Below, piece after piece: positions 45,621-54,885 of a DNA stretch of 64,000 nucleotides (position 1 is its first letter; each line of letters opens with the position of its first letter). The DNA lies in NCBI GenBank assembly GCA_011799875.1, contig CM022303.1, forward strand, positions 217,464,255-217,528,254. The letters run 5' to 3'. This DNA is from Thinopyrum elongatum (lineage: Eukaryota > Streptophyta > Magnoliopsida > Poales > Poaceae). The notes below the pieces were generated by a model, which was not told where the DNA came from, did no database searches, and saw nothing but the letters and a program-made list of their open reading frames with translations. The position numbers were made by a program, and so were the translations under genes.

Positions 45621-46280
45621 ATGGTGAGGGGGAGAGGGCGCGGTCGACCCCCAGCAGCGGCGACAATGGCTCCCTCTAGGCAACATACCCCTTCCCCTGT
45701 TGGTGATGCGGGGGCAGGGTTCAGTGCGCAAGGCGGAGCTGCAGGACGTGGTCGTGGCCGGCGTGGTGCTTGGGGCCGAAGGGGGCGTGGCGGTGGCGCG
45801 GTTACTCCCCCTCCAGCTGCCTCTGCTCCGATGGACGGCCACATCGGGGACACGCCGCTGGAGTTCATCGTTAGGCTGCGCGAACCCCCGTGCAGCCATA
45901 TTTGTCTTCCCACTCCTTTTGCAAGGGTGATGGAGGTTGAACAACCATACGCGCTGAAGTTTCACATGAGGGGTTGCTGTAATGGCAACATGCGGGTGGA
46001 CGTGGAGTTCCCCGCAGCTCACATCATGCTTCTCCAGCGTGGCTGGAAAACCTTTGCTCATGCCCATAGCTTGGCGGAGGGGCATGTCCTCCATTTTAAA
46101 TTAATGAAGGTCGACCTGCTCTTCATCAAGGTCTTCGGGCGTTCGGGTACTCGCTTAGGGTGCTGCACGGAGAGCTCGACCGACAACGAAAGCTCCTCCT
46201 CGAGTGACAGCGACCAGGAGGACAGTGATGGTGATGACGACGGCGCCGAGCAGGAGCACAGCGGGTCGGACTCCAGCTGA
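45621..46280 (+). CDS. B3-domain protein gene, antisense within element T
   Basis: Intact 219-codon frame with good context (CCACCATGG). Residues 1-75 are Gly/Arg/Pro-rich (MVRGRGRGRP, GRGRGRRGAWGRRGRGGG) and may bind nucleic acid or direct nuclear import. Residues 80-175 fit a plant B3 fold: EFIVRLREP, CLPTPFARVM, YALKFHMRGC, MRVDVEF, RGWKTFAHAHSLAEGHVLHF, FIKVFGRSG. Residues 183-219 are an acidic Ser/Asp/Glu tail (SSSSSDSDQEDSDGDDDGAE). B3 domains bind DNA in plant transcription factors. Tat-lineage elements are known to carry antisense ORFs between pol and the 3' LTR; whether any is B3 I cannot confirm. It is intact although gag-pol is broken. An AATAAA lies at 46655-46660. Confidence 0.8.
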   Translation: MVRGRGRGRPPAAATMAPSRQHTPSPVGDAGAGFSAQGGAAGRGRGRRGAWGRRGRGGGAVTPPPAASAPMDGHIGDTPLEFIVRLREPPCSHICLPTPFARVMEVEQPYALKFHMRGCCNGNMRVDVEFPAAHIMLLQRGWKTFAHAHSLAEGHVLHFKLMKVDLLFIKVFGRSGTRLGCCTESSTDNESSSSSDSDQEDSDGDDDGAEQEHSGSDSS

Positions 46281-47411
46281 GCACTGGACGCACCGTCACC
46301 GTCAGCCAGGCACTAGCAGCACCGTCATCTGCACCTGGTCTTCTCCCCGGCAGAGCGATTTGCCAGGGTGTTGGGTGTGGATGCCTTCGCCTCCTCCAGC
46401 TGGAGCCCGGAGGCTTCCTCGTGGACTTCGGCTTCGTCTTACCTACCGGTGTCCCTCCTGGAGCGTTCTGCTGGTCCTGGCGGTGGTGACCAGGGCATCA
46501 CCTAGCCGCTCCTTCTGTCCGTCGTCTTCGTCCTCGCCCTCCCGATCTTGTCAGGCTGCGTCCTGCGGGCCCTGACGGGGTCAGGCTGGGCTTCTGCCTA
46601 GGCACTCCTTTTGCCCTCTTCACCTCCCACTATAGTTCCTAGGAGGAGAGGGACAATAAAGGCATTACGGGGCACTTATCTTTTTTCAATTCAAAATATG
46701 TAGGCACTTGCAAATTTTAGTTCAAATTATGTAATCCTCCATCCATACTTGCACCCTGTATGGTTCGCACTTGTTTATCCTTGTATTAATGAAAACAGAT
46801 ATGCTTGCCGGGCGCTTGCGCATGTATCATGTCCATGCGGAGGAACGTCTCCTCATTATTTCCTAATAAACAAGTTTTTCCTGCAAGACATCTTGTCGGT
46901 CCCCTTCTCATGCTGCCGCAGGGGTCGGCCTGACGGGTTGGGAGCACGAAAAGGAACCAGCCCCTTGTTAACCCCTTCTCAAATGCTACTGCAACCATCC
47001 TGACTGAAGTGACACTTCAAAAAGGATGGGAGCACAAATGTTGGGGGCGACATGGTTTTTCTACGCACAAGCTTTTTATACAGGAGGATACTAAGGATGG
47101 ATAGGAGAACTTATCTGCTTTATGTTGTGGGGGGTCGATTCACAAACTTGTCTTCACTTTTTCCCTTGGGAGTTTATCCGTGGCAAGGGGCCCTGTTGTT
47201 AGTACAGGGGGAAAATAGCAGCATACGACCCTCTCTAAATGATCATAGCAAAGTCATACTAAAATAAACATGCATGCAAGTTTTAGGCGCCAGCGCTTCG
47301 TTTTATTATCTTTGCACATGGTCTGCACCTAGCTTTGTACAAAGGGTTACATGCACATCAGCAATGCTTGTACAAAAGGTGGCTGCTAGGGCTGAGCTCG
47401 GCAGCCGTGCC
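46281..47411. other. Element T region between B3 gene and integrase end
   Basis: No credible ORF. It contains AATAAA at 46655-46660, which may end the B3 transcript, and the 3' untranslated part of the minus-strand gag-pol transcript. Short frames near 46749-47003 show no family match. Confidence 0.5.
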
Positions 47412-48738
47412 TTACGGGTAGAACTTGCAGAGATGCTCAATATTCCATGAGTTTTGCACTTTAATGCCATCTTTGGTCTCCAGATAGACTGCGCCAGGTC
47501 TGGTGACTCACACTACCCGGTAAGGGCCTTCCCACTTCGGCGTCAACTTGTTGGAACCCTTGGCGGATTGAACGCGCATAAGGACAAGGTTGCCTTCCTC
47601 AAGGCTCCGGGCATGGACCCTGCGGCTATGATAGCAGCGCAGGGCTTGCTGGTAGCGTTCAGCATGCACAGCAGCCCGGAGATGATCTTCCTCGAGGAGC
47701 ACAACATCGTCATGCCGTAGCTGCTCTTGCTCTACTTCATCGTAGGCAAGTAATCGAGGTGACCCATATATGAGTTCCGTGGGGAGTACTACTTCTGTCC
47801 CCATACACTAGGGAGAAGGGAGTCTACCCGGTAGCTCGATTTGGTGTCGTCCTGAGAGACCAAAGAACCACCTGCTGCTCTTCGATCTAGCCCTTGCCGC
47901 ATTTTCGCAACTTATCAAAAGTTCTTATCTTGAGTCCTCGCAGCACTTTAGCATTCATCCTATCATCTTGCCCGTTGCTTCATGGATGAGCAACAGAGGA
48001 GAAGGAAACCTTGCTTCCAAGGCTTTGGACGTATTGCATAAAGGTGCGGCTCGTGAACTGGGTGCTGTTGTCAGTGATCACTCTGTTGGGAACTCCAAAG
48101 CGGCACACCAATCCTTTCAAGAACTTGACTGCTGTTTGCGCAGTCACCTTCCTCACCGGCTCCACCCCAGGACACTTTGTAAACTTGTCGATTGCTACGT
48201 ACAAGAATTCAAAGCCCCCAGTAGCGCGGGGGAAGGGGCCCAAGATATCAAGCCCCCAGACCGAGAATGGCTAGGTGAAAGGGATCGTCTGAAGAGCTTG
48301 AGCTGGTTGATGAATGCTCTTGGAATGGAACTGGCAGGCTTCACATTTGGTGACTAGCTCAGTTGCATCCTGGAGGGCAGTGTGCCAATAGAAACCCTGC
48401 CGGAAGGCTTTTCCGACCAGGGCCCTCGATCCAATGTGGGAGCCGCACACGCCCTTGTGTATCTCTGCCAGCAGCTTCTTCCCATCTTCCCGGCAAATGC
48501 ACTTCAATTTCACACCATTTGGCCTTTTCCTGTACAGTGTGTCATCGACAAACTGGTACATATTTGACCTTCGGGCTACTCTTTGAGCTTCTTCTTGCTC
48601 TTCAGGAAGTTCTCCTGTTTGAAGGAAATGGACTATGTGATGCGTCCAAGTTGGAGCCTGTGGCTCGACAACAAGGACTAAAGGCACCTCCTTGTTCGAG
48701 GGAGCGCTCACCTCGACCGCAAGAACTTGGGGTTCCAT
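47412..48738 (-). pseudogene. Element T integrase, frames broken
   Basis: Minus strand. The zinc-binding N-terminus lies in 48271-48738 (IHKGVCGSHIGSRALVGKAF, FYWHTALQDATELVTKCEAC, giving H-H-C-C). The core continues at 47980-48270 (GLDILGPFPRATGG with the first catalytic Asp; VITDNSTQFTS with the second). The C-terminal part is 47412-47804 (LPTELIYGSPRLLAYDE, NKLTPKWEGPYRVV, NSWNIEHLCKFYP, TAA at 47412-47414). Stops and frameshifts occur between 47805 and 47980 and near 48260. Integrase inserts the cDNA; this copy is dead. Confidence 0.82.
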
Positions 48739-48996
48739 GGTAGGGTGTTGCTCACCAACCGAAGTAGGGTTGTCCCCGGCAGCATCTCTACCAGCGGCTT
48801 TGGGTTTCCTGATCTCCTCGGCAATGAACTGCTGCCGCTCTAAAGCTTGCTTCCTGACCTTCTGCTTGACGGGTCAAGCATGAGGGCAGACAGCTAGGTG
48901 GTGCTCGATTACCTCCCTGGGAACACCGGGGATGTCAGACGGTTGCCAAGCAAACACATCGACATTTGCCCGCAGGAAGGCAACGAGTGCGCTTTC
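48739..48996 (-). pseudogene. Element T junction: start of RT linker fused to integrase leader
   Basis: The minus strand reads ALVAFLRANVDVFAWQPSDI, then VPREVIEHHLAVCPHA, then ALERQQFIAEEIRK. This is the segment that normally leads into the reverse transcriptase of Tat elements. It then changes at about 48800 to Gly/Asn-rich sequence that joins the RNase H-integrase linker (HHIVHFLQTGELPEEQEEAQ). The polymerase (Y-x-D-D) and RNase H domains are absent. A stop lies near 48883. Confidence 0.7.
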
Positions 48997-49779
48997 CTAT
49001 TTGTCACTGAGGGTGGCGCTGATGGTGAACGTACCGTCAGCACCATCCTGCCTCGCTGGGACCTTTTTCACAGTAGGTGAAGCAACCTTGGGCCTCTTGC
49101 TAGTGGAACTCTTCGGTAAGTCCTCAACAGGTGCGGCGCACTCCGAAGAGGCGCGCTTCCCAGAGTCTTTGCCGGCATCTCTGCTAGCTTTCTTCCCCTT
49201 CTTTGCATCCTTGGTGGGAGCTGCGGCTTCTGCAGCCTCAGCTGCTACCGCATCTTGATACATCTGATCCACACATATAATTGCATCTCTTTTATCTGAT
49301 GGGATGGAAATGATGCCCATCGGCCCTGGCATCTTCAAGGTGTTGTAAGCATAGTGGGATGCTGCCATGAATTTTGCCAGAGCTGGACGACCAAGAATCC
49401 CGCTGTAAGGCAAGGGAAGCTCAACCATGTCAAACATGACCCTTTCAGTCTGATAGTTCAGCTCAACACCAAATGTCACGGGTAAAGTGACCTTTCCCTT
49501 GGGCCGGCTCCTGCCGGGGTTGATTCCTTGGAAAGTGCCCGTGGCCTTAAGCTCCTCGTCGGGGATCTGCAGTTTCGCAAACACCTTAGGGGATATCAAA
49601 TTCAACCCAGCCCCACCGTGAACTAGCATCTTGGTAACCTTGAGGTTGCGGATTTTTGGGGAAACCAACAATGGCAAACATCCAACCGCAGTGGTGCGGT
49701 CAGGATGATCCTCTTCGTCGAAGATGATAGGCGTGCAGGACCACTTGAGTGGCTTCTGGGAGTCCGCAGCTAGCTCCAC
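48997..49779 (-). pseudogene. Element T aspartic protease region, active-site Asp replaced
   Basis: A 260-codon open minus-strand frame. It has FDEEDHPDRTTAVGCLPLLV, then LVHGGAGLNLISPKVFAKL, a flap-like part, and LPLPYSGILGRPALAKFMA. The active-site triad expected as D-G-G in Tat elements reads HGG, so the catalytic Asp is lost. ILGRPAL is the conserved C-terminal motif. The C-terminal extension is Lys/Ala-rich and links to the lost RT. Confidence 0.75.
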
Positions 49780-51946
49780 GGCATTGACCTCACATGCCCA
49801 CTGCTTGAGCTAGCGGTGAGAGGAGTGCAAAGATGCACCCCCGTCAACACACATGACTTTGGTTGCTTTATGTAATTCTTGCTCGCTGGTTTCTTCTTCA
49901 TCCCCTTCATCACTCTCATCATCTCCTTCTTTCTTCTCACGCCCCCTAGCAGGTTTTTCCTTCTGCTATGGGGCCTTGCCGTGGTGGCCTCCTCTACCAC
50001 CATGGCCCTTCCTGCCAACAACTTCTTGGCTTCTCTCCCTATCACGCTTATCGTATTCAGCCTTTTCCTTTTTGACAAGTTGCTCAACTTGATGGCATTC
50101 TTGGAGATCATGGCCTTTGGTGCGGTGGATTTTGTAGTATGGCCCATCAGATTGCCCGACTTTCTCTGCAGCTGCGGCCTCCCGGCAATCCGCGCACATG
50201 GCGGCTTCCTTGCCGGGGGCTTCGGTTTTGGCCTTCTTGCCGGCGCTGGGATCGCCAGAGCTCTCAACGGCCAACACTGACTTCTCTTTGTGTTTCTTGT
50301 TGCGCTTCCGGCTTCTCCTCTTCGGGTTAGTGGTCTCATCATCGTCATCAGAATCAACTTCGATGCCCTCATCCTCCCCGGGGAGCCGCCTACCTTCCTC
50401 AGCCCGAGAACATTTATCCGCCAAGGTGTACAACTCATTGACGGTCTTGGGCAACCGGACATTCATTTTGGACCGTATCCTCCTGTTGCGCACGTTCAAA
50501 TGGAACGCGACAATCGTAGTTGCTGGGTGTATCTCTGGAATGTTACGGTGCACTTGGCTGAAGCTCTGCATATACTTCCACAAGCTTTCCCCTTCCTTCT
50601 GTGGAAGGACTTGCAAGTCACTGGGCCGCCCGGGCTCTTGGTGGCCACCCGTGAAGGCGCCAGCAAATTCATTGCACAAGTCAGCCCATGATGAAATGGA
50701 GTTCTCTGGCAGGTGCATCAGCCATGACCTCACATTTGGCTTGAGTGCCAAAGGTAAGTAGTTGGCGAACACCTTCTCATCCCTACCCCGACGGCTTGAA
50801 CGACAATTGTGTAAATGCTCAAGAACTCTGTCGGGTTTAGCTTTCCGTTGTATTTTTCTGGTAGTTCAGGCTTGAATACTCGGGCAGATGGCCAGCGGAC
50901 CTGCCGCAGCTCACGAGTGAAGGTGGGGCACCCGACCTCGTAAGGCAAGTACCCGCCATCACTGGGCGTGGGTTCATCAACGTCTGGGCCATTGCGCCTG
51001 TCAGATTGACGGCGTGTCTCCCGACATCGCTCTATAGTGACACGTGCATCTTCCTTCTGCTGATCTTCTAGGACCCGCCACTGATCTCGGCGAGCTTGCG
51101 GGCCGGACGAAGCCATCGATGTCTCATCAGGCTCATCGACACACTAAGCTTGATGAGGTTGCCCTTGGACCTATCGTCGCGGAGGGGACTGTACTGTTGG
51201 TGTCGCCCCTTCAATGTGGTCTCCAGTCTAGGCAGCCGTCGTTGTTTGCGGGCGTCGCGATGGCTCTGCCCACTGCGATTTCCTAGCTTCAGCAAAGCCA
51301 ATCATGCTCTGGATGGTGGCCCTCCACTCATCCATCTGATTAGCCGCTGGTGGAAATTTCAATAGGAGCTGGGCCCGCGTCATTGCTTCCGCAGCTGTGC
51401 TTGGCATGGTCGATGAGGCAGATCACGACATTGCTCGACTCCTGGCAGAGCCAACAGGGGCGTCGCCGCGTTCTCGTTGTCGCGGACCGGTCGCCAAGGC
51501 AGTCTGGTGATGAGTGGATTGCGCCCGGGGATTGACAACCCTGTTTGGCGCTCTGTTTTGCTCTTCCTGCTCTGGGCAAGGTGCGTGTCCAGCAGCCGCG
51601 CCCGTGGTAAGCATGGCTGGAGGATCACGGCTCGCGCCAGAGCGGCGTCGCTGTTGCGGCTGTGTCTGCTAGCGCAGCGGGGAGGTGCAGACTGGACGTT
51701 CCCTCCACCCGCGGCTTGTCGGTCATGCCCGTCAGGATGTTGTTGATGCTGCCCTCCCCTGGCGTCTCCTGCCCCAGCCCCGGTCATGGGGGACACAACG
51801 ACGGCGCCGCCTGCACCAGTCACGTCTCCCGTGGCATCCACCTCGCCCAACGCTGCCGCGGTGCCCATGGCATTCGCGGCCATGTGCGAGGGGGCCTTCA
51901 AAGTGGAAGGGTGCGTAGTCGCGCCAGGTTTCTTTTTGGGCGCCAT
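49770..51946 (-). pseudogene. Element T gag, frameshifted
   Basis: Begins MAPKKKPG (ATG at 51946), about 90 bp from the 5' LTR. A low-complexity N-terminal part is broken. The gag domain follows: FKPELPEKYNGKLNPTEFL at about 50830-50890, then ANYLPLALKPNVRSWLMHLP, SISSWADLCNEFAGAFTGG and QSFSQVHRNIPEI in the 268-codon frame 49966-50772. A basic, acidic-patch linker leads to a zinc-knuckle-like HRTKGHDLQECHQV, whose first Cys has become Tyr. Frameshifts occur near 50775, 51100 and 51380. Confidence 0.82.
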
Positions 51947-52035
51947 AGACGAAGGAGGCGGCGATGATGAAGATCAACGCGCTGATCACAACCTCGGGTT
52001 CGCGCAAACGATTCCCCCTACCTGGCATGCAAAGA

Positions 52036-52955
52036 TGTCATGGCGAAACACGATCACCTATGGGGCCACCGACCCCTTTGTGGTTCGGCAAGGGGGATAT
52101 CATGTTGCACAAAGAGCGAAGCCCATGATGCAGCACGATGACAAGGACACTGGTGGTTTTTACCCAGGTTCGGGCCGCTGGGAAGCGTAAAACCCTACTC
52201 CTGCTTTGGTGGATTGGATGGAGGAACACAATGAACGCTCAGCGCTCTAGCCCGGCAAGGTGGCCTCGGGGAGAGCTGCTACGCGCGTACAAGTGTGCAA
52301 GGGTTCGAATGTCGAATCCTTTTCTAGGTAGCCTTGGACCTCCTTTTATAGCCCAAGGGGTAACCACAATGGCAAAACAGTCATTATCCTGTGATTAGAT
52401 AGCTAACAGTGCTATCATACCTAACTCTGGCAGTTAGGACAAAGTGCAATAAATGCACTGCTAGGTGTCGTGTTGAGGGTGAAACCCGGCAAGCCTGCCA
52501 TGCTGCTTAATCATCTTCTGCTTATTATCTTGACATGCCTCTGGACGGGTGTCAAATGGGTGTGATCTGTCTTCCAACGAGTTGCCACGTGCTTAGTGGA
52601 AGCCACTTAACCACTTGCGGGCTCGACACAGCACCGATAAGTGACTTGCGTCGCCGTGTGGTGGAGCGGTGGTGCCTTGGCGGGATTTTTTGTCTTGGCG
52701 ACCCCGGCAGGCCTATCGGGGTTATCCTGGATTTGCTTCTGGGGTGGACTTGACCTGGTCGAGCTCTCCTGCTTGGCAAGGGAGGCCTCCTCAAGGTGAT
52801 ATCTTACTGTCTTTTTATCTTGATGCACTTCTTGATCTCACAAAGAGTGGCTTCTCTGGCTTGGCCTTGCTTTTTATGCTTATGCTGGACATACGATCGT
52901 TCGCATGCCTGTGTATGAGTCCGGTCAACGAACGTGGATGTTCATTGCACCGACA
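52036..52955 (-). repeat. Element T 5' LTR
   Basis: 920 bp, homologous end to end to 44139-45057 with scattered substitutions. TATAAAAGG at 52342-52350 (minus) is the likely promoter for gag-pol. Beside it (52016-52035, minus: TTTGCATGCCAGGTAGGGGG) is the probable primer binding region. Confidence 0.9.
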
Positions 52956-53078
52956 CAACTCTATTGGAAAATTTCAACAATTGCTATTGAAGGTTTTGAA
53001 TTCCCTATTCCTACTGTCAAAATGAAATATGAAATTCTTATTGTTGGGGACATGCATATCCCCGTTGAGGTAACCTAG
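52956..53078 (+). pseudogene. Element A gag-protease, C-terminal tail
   Basis: Continues the frame after element T: S-I-G-like residues, then GFEFPIPTVKMKYEILIVGD and MHIPVEVT, TAG at 53076-53078. It is the same ending as in element B, confirming that the family stops after the protease. Confidence 0.8.
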
Positions 53079-53319
53079 TGCTATACGAAGATTCTCCGGT
53101 TTCATGCCATTTGGAAGAAGTTTGTTAATAAGACTTGATCAACCATATTAATGGATTCCTTTTGACGGCCATGTGATGGATGAATTTAGTAGAAACAACT
53201 TTCTGTACCCACTTTTTACTTTATGTTATTTAGATTTAATAAAGTAGAAATGCTATTATTTTACTGCTTTCTGAATTATCCGTGCAATAAAAAAATGACC
53301 AGAAAATAAAAGTACTCCA

Positions 53320-53480
53320 AATGCCCTGAAAATTTTATATGATTTTTTCTGTAATATTTGAAAAAAATTGGCACTGAATACACCCCACGGGGGTGCACCT
53401 GTGAGCCACAAGCTCACAGGGCGCGCGCAACCCCCTGGGCACGCCATGCAAGCTTGTGGGGCCCACATAGGCCCCCTCAC
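53320..53480 (+). promoter_or_regulatory. LTR-like module with GC hairpin upstream of element A ORF2
   Basis: CCCTGAAAATTTTATATGA, then gtaatatttgaaaaaaattGGCAC and a GC-rich hairpin (53405-53460, stem CCACAAGCT/AGCTTGTGG). The order and wording match the LTR segment at 28110-28230 of the same element. It precedes ORF2 by about 400 bp. An internal promoter is possible but unproven. Confidence 0.4.
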
Positions 53481-53866
53481 TTATTCCAGCCACCCATGCA
53501 CCTCTTCTTCCTACAGAAAAAATCACACCATTGCTTAAACCCGTGTTCTTGCTCATCTTGCTGCCATTTTCGATCTCTTTGCTTGAAGCTTCGTTTCCAA
53601 AACTGTTTTGAGGGGATTGTTCATCGGTATTTGACTCCTCCGTTGGTCCAATAAGTTTTTGCTATAGTGCTTTATATATTGCAAATCTTTGCTGTTGCGG
53701 TGACCATGTTCTTGAGCTTGCATGTCAAATTTATATTGTTCAAACTAGTGTTGTTGTATGATATAGCCTCTAGACACTTGTAGGAGTAGTTGTTATCAAT
53801 TTTGTTGAGTTTGGTTCACTTTTATTTTGAGTCACTAAAAATTTCAGAAAATTTCAGAGGAAGAAA

Positions 53867-54885
53867 ATGTTTAGGAAGATGTTCCAAGGTGGTTCCTCAA
53901 AGAAGAAATCCCCAAGGCTCGCAATACATGAGCTGGCCCTTGAAACACCGCGGGAAGCTCTAGTGCAACCTTGCGAATGGCGGTCGGATCATTTCATGAC
54001 TCGTGCAGGTTTCAAGGAAGAATTTGATATGTACATGCACAACACCGGACTGACGGACTTCTTGTCAGATAAGTGCTTGCAATACTACAATCTTTCTGAT
54101 TCCTTTGTGCGGAGATTTGAGTATTCATTCCATCGCAATACAGATTCTATTTTATTTGATCTCTATGATAAATCATTTCGCATGGACCTTGAAGAATTTA
54201 ATGAAGCAAGCAAAATTCCGCAATGGGGCATTTATACTGAACCTCGTAAAACTGATTGCGTTGAATTCCTTGCTAGCATCACTAGGGGAGAAACTAGAAG
54301 CGTAACACAAGCTACTATAGGGAGCATTCACTTTCCTGCTTTACATTATTTTGCTCTCTTTATAGGTAGATGCATTAATGGGAAACATGACCAAAGCCAC
54401 CTTTGCTCTCCTGATTTAAGTGTCCTCAAGAGCGCGGTAATGGATGATAAACGATACAACTTGGGGGCTATTGTTGTAAGGCGGTTACATAATAATGCTT
54501 TAGATGGAGATTTCTTTGTGGAATTTATGCCACTCATTTAGCTGATTATCTTGGGGTACCTATAAGAGTTGATGATACTCAGTTACCACCTGCTTTTCTT
54601 GATTATGCTCCTATGGAGTGTTTCCAGTTTCTAGAGAGGAGCGACTTGCCTTTTCAGTACAGTCTAATCTTTGACAGGCGTGACATCTTCCATATTATGC
54701 TTCCCGCTCCTGCCTTCTTTGAGTTTTAGGTAAAACAAATATATTTCATACTTAGAGAGGAGGCAGAGGAGTATAAGAGGGCGAGGGAGACTGCTCGCCT
54801 CAACGAGGCAGCGCTCCAAGCGGTGGCAGCCGCAATCCAGTTCAACCCCAACTACGACATTGGATATTACCCCGGCCAGCTGTGA
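53867..54885 (+). pseudogene. Element A ORF2, Athila ORF1-family protein, one frameshift
   Basis: ATG at 53867 (MFRKMFQGGSSKKK). It is open for 224 codons (YYNLSDSFVRRFEYSF, DLEEFNEASKIPQWG, GSIHFPALHYFALFIGRC, LGAIVVRRLHNNALDGDFF) until one base is missing at about 54518. The shifted frame goes on through ADYLGVPIR, ECFQFLERSDLPFQYSLIF and a stop near 54727, to a charged helical end (REEAEEYKRARETARLNEAA) and TGA at 54883-54885. Same family as element B 4125-5150. No signal peptide or membrane segment is evident, so a true envelope role is doubtful. Confidence 0.77.

Larger units (their letters stand above)
44139..52955 (-). mobile_element. Element T: Tat-like Ty3/gypsy retrotransposon with antisense B3 gene
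   Basis: LTRs 44139-45057 and 52036-52955 (TGTC...GACA) are flanked by CAACT at 44134-44138 and 52956-52960. Gag-pol lies on the minus strand: gag about 51946-49770, protease 49779-48997, integrase about 48738-47412. Between integrase and the 3' LTR is a 2.3-kb region with a gene on the opposite strand. The integrase tail (NSWNIEHLCKFYP) and gag (HRTKGHDLQECHQ) are typical of the Tat/RIRE2 group. Reverse transcriptase and RNase H are missing. Confidence 0.9.

Noticed and set aside
53867..54885. ORF2 as a true envelope protein
   Set aside because: No signal peptide or membrane-spanning segment is visible; the sequence fits the Athila ORF-1 type domain instead.
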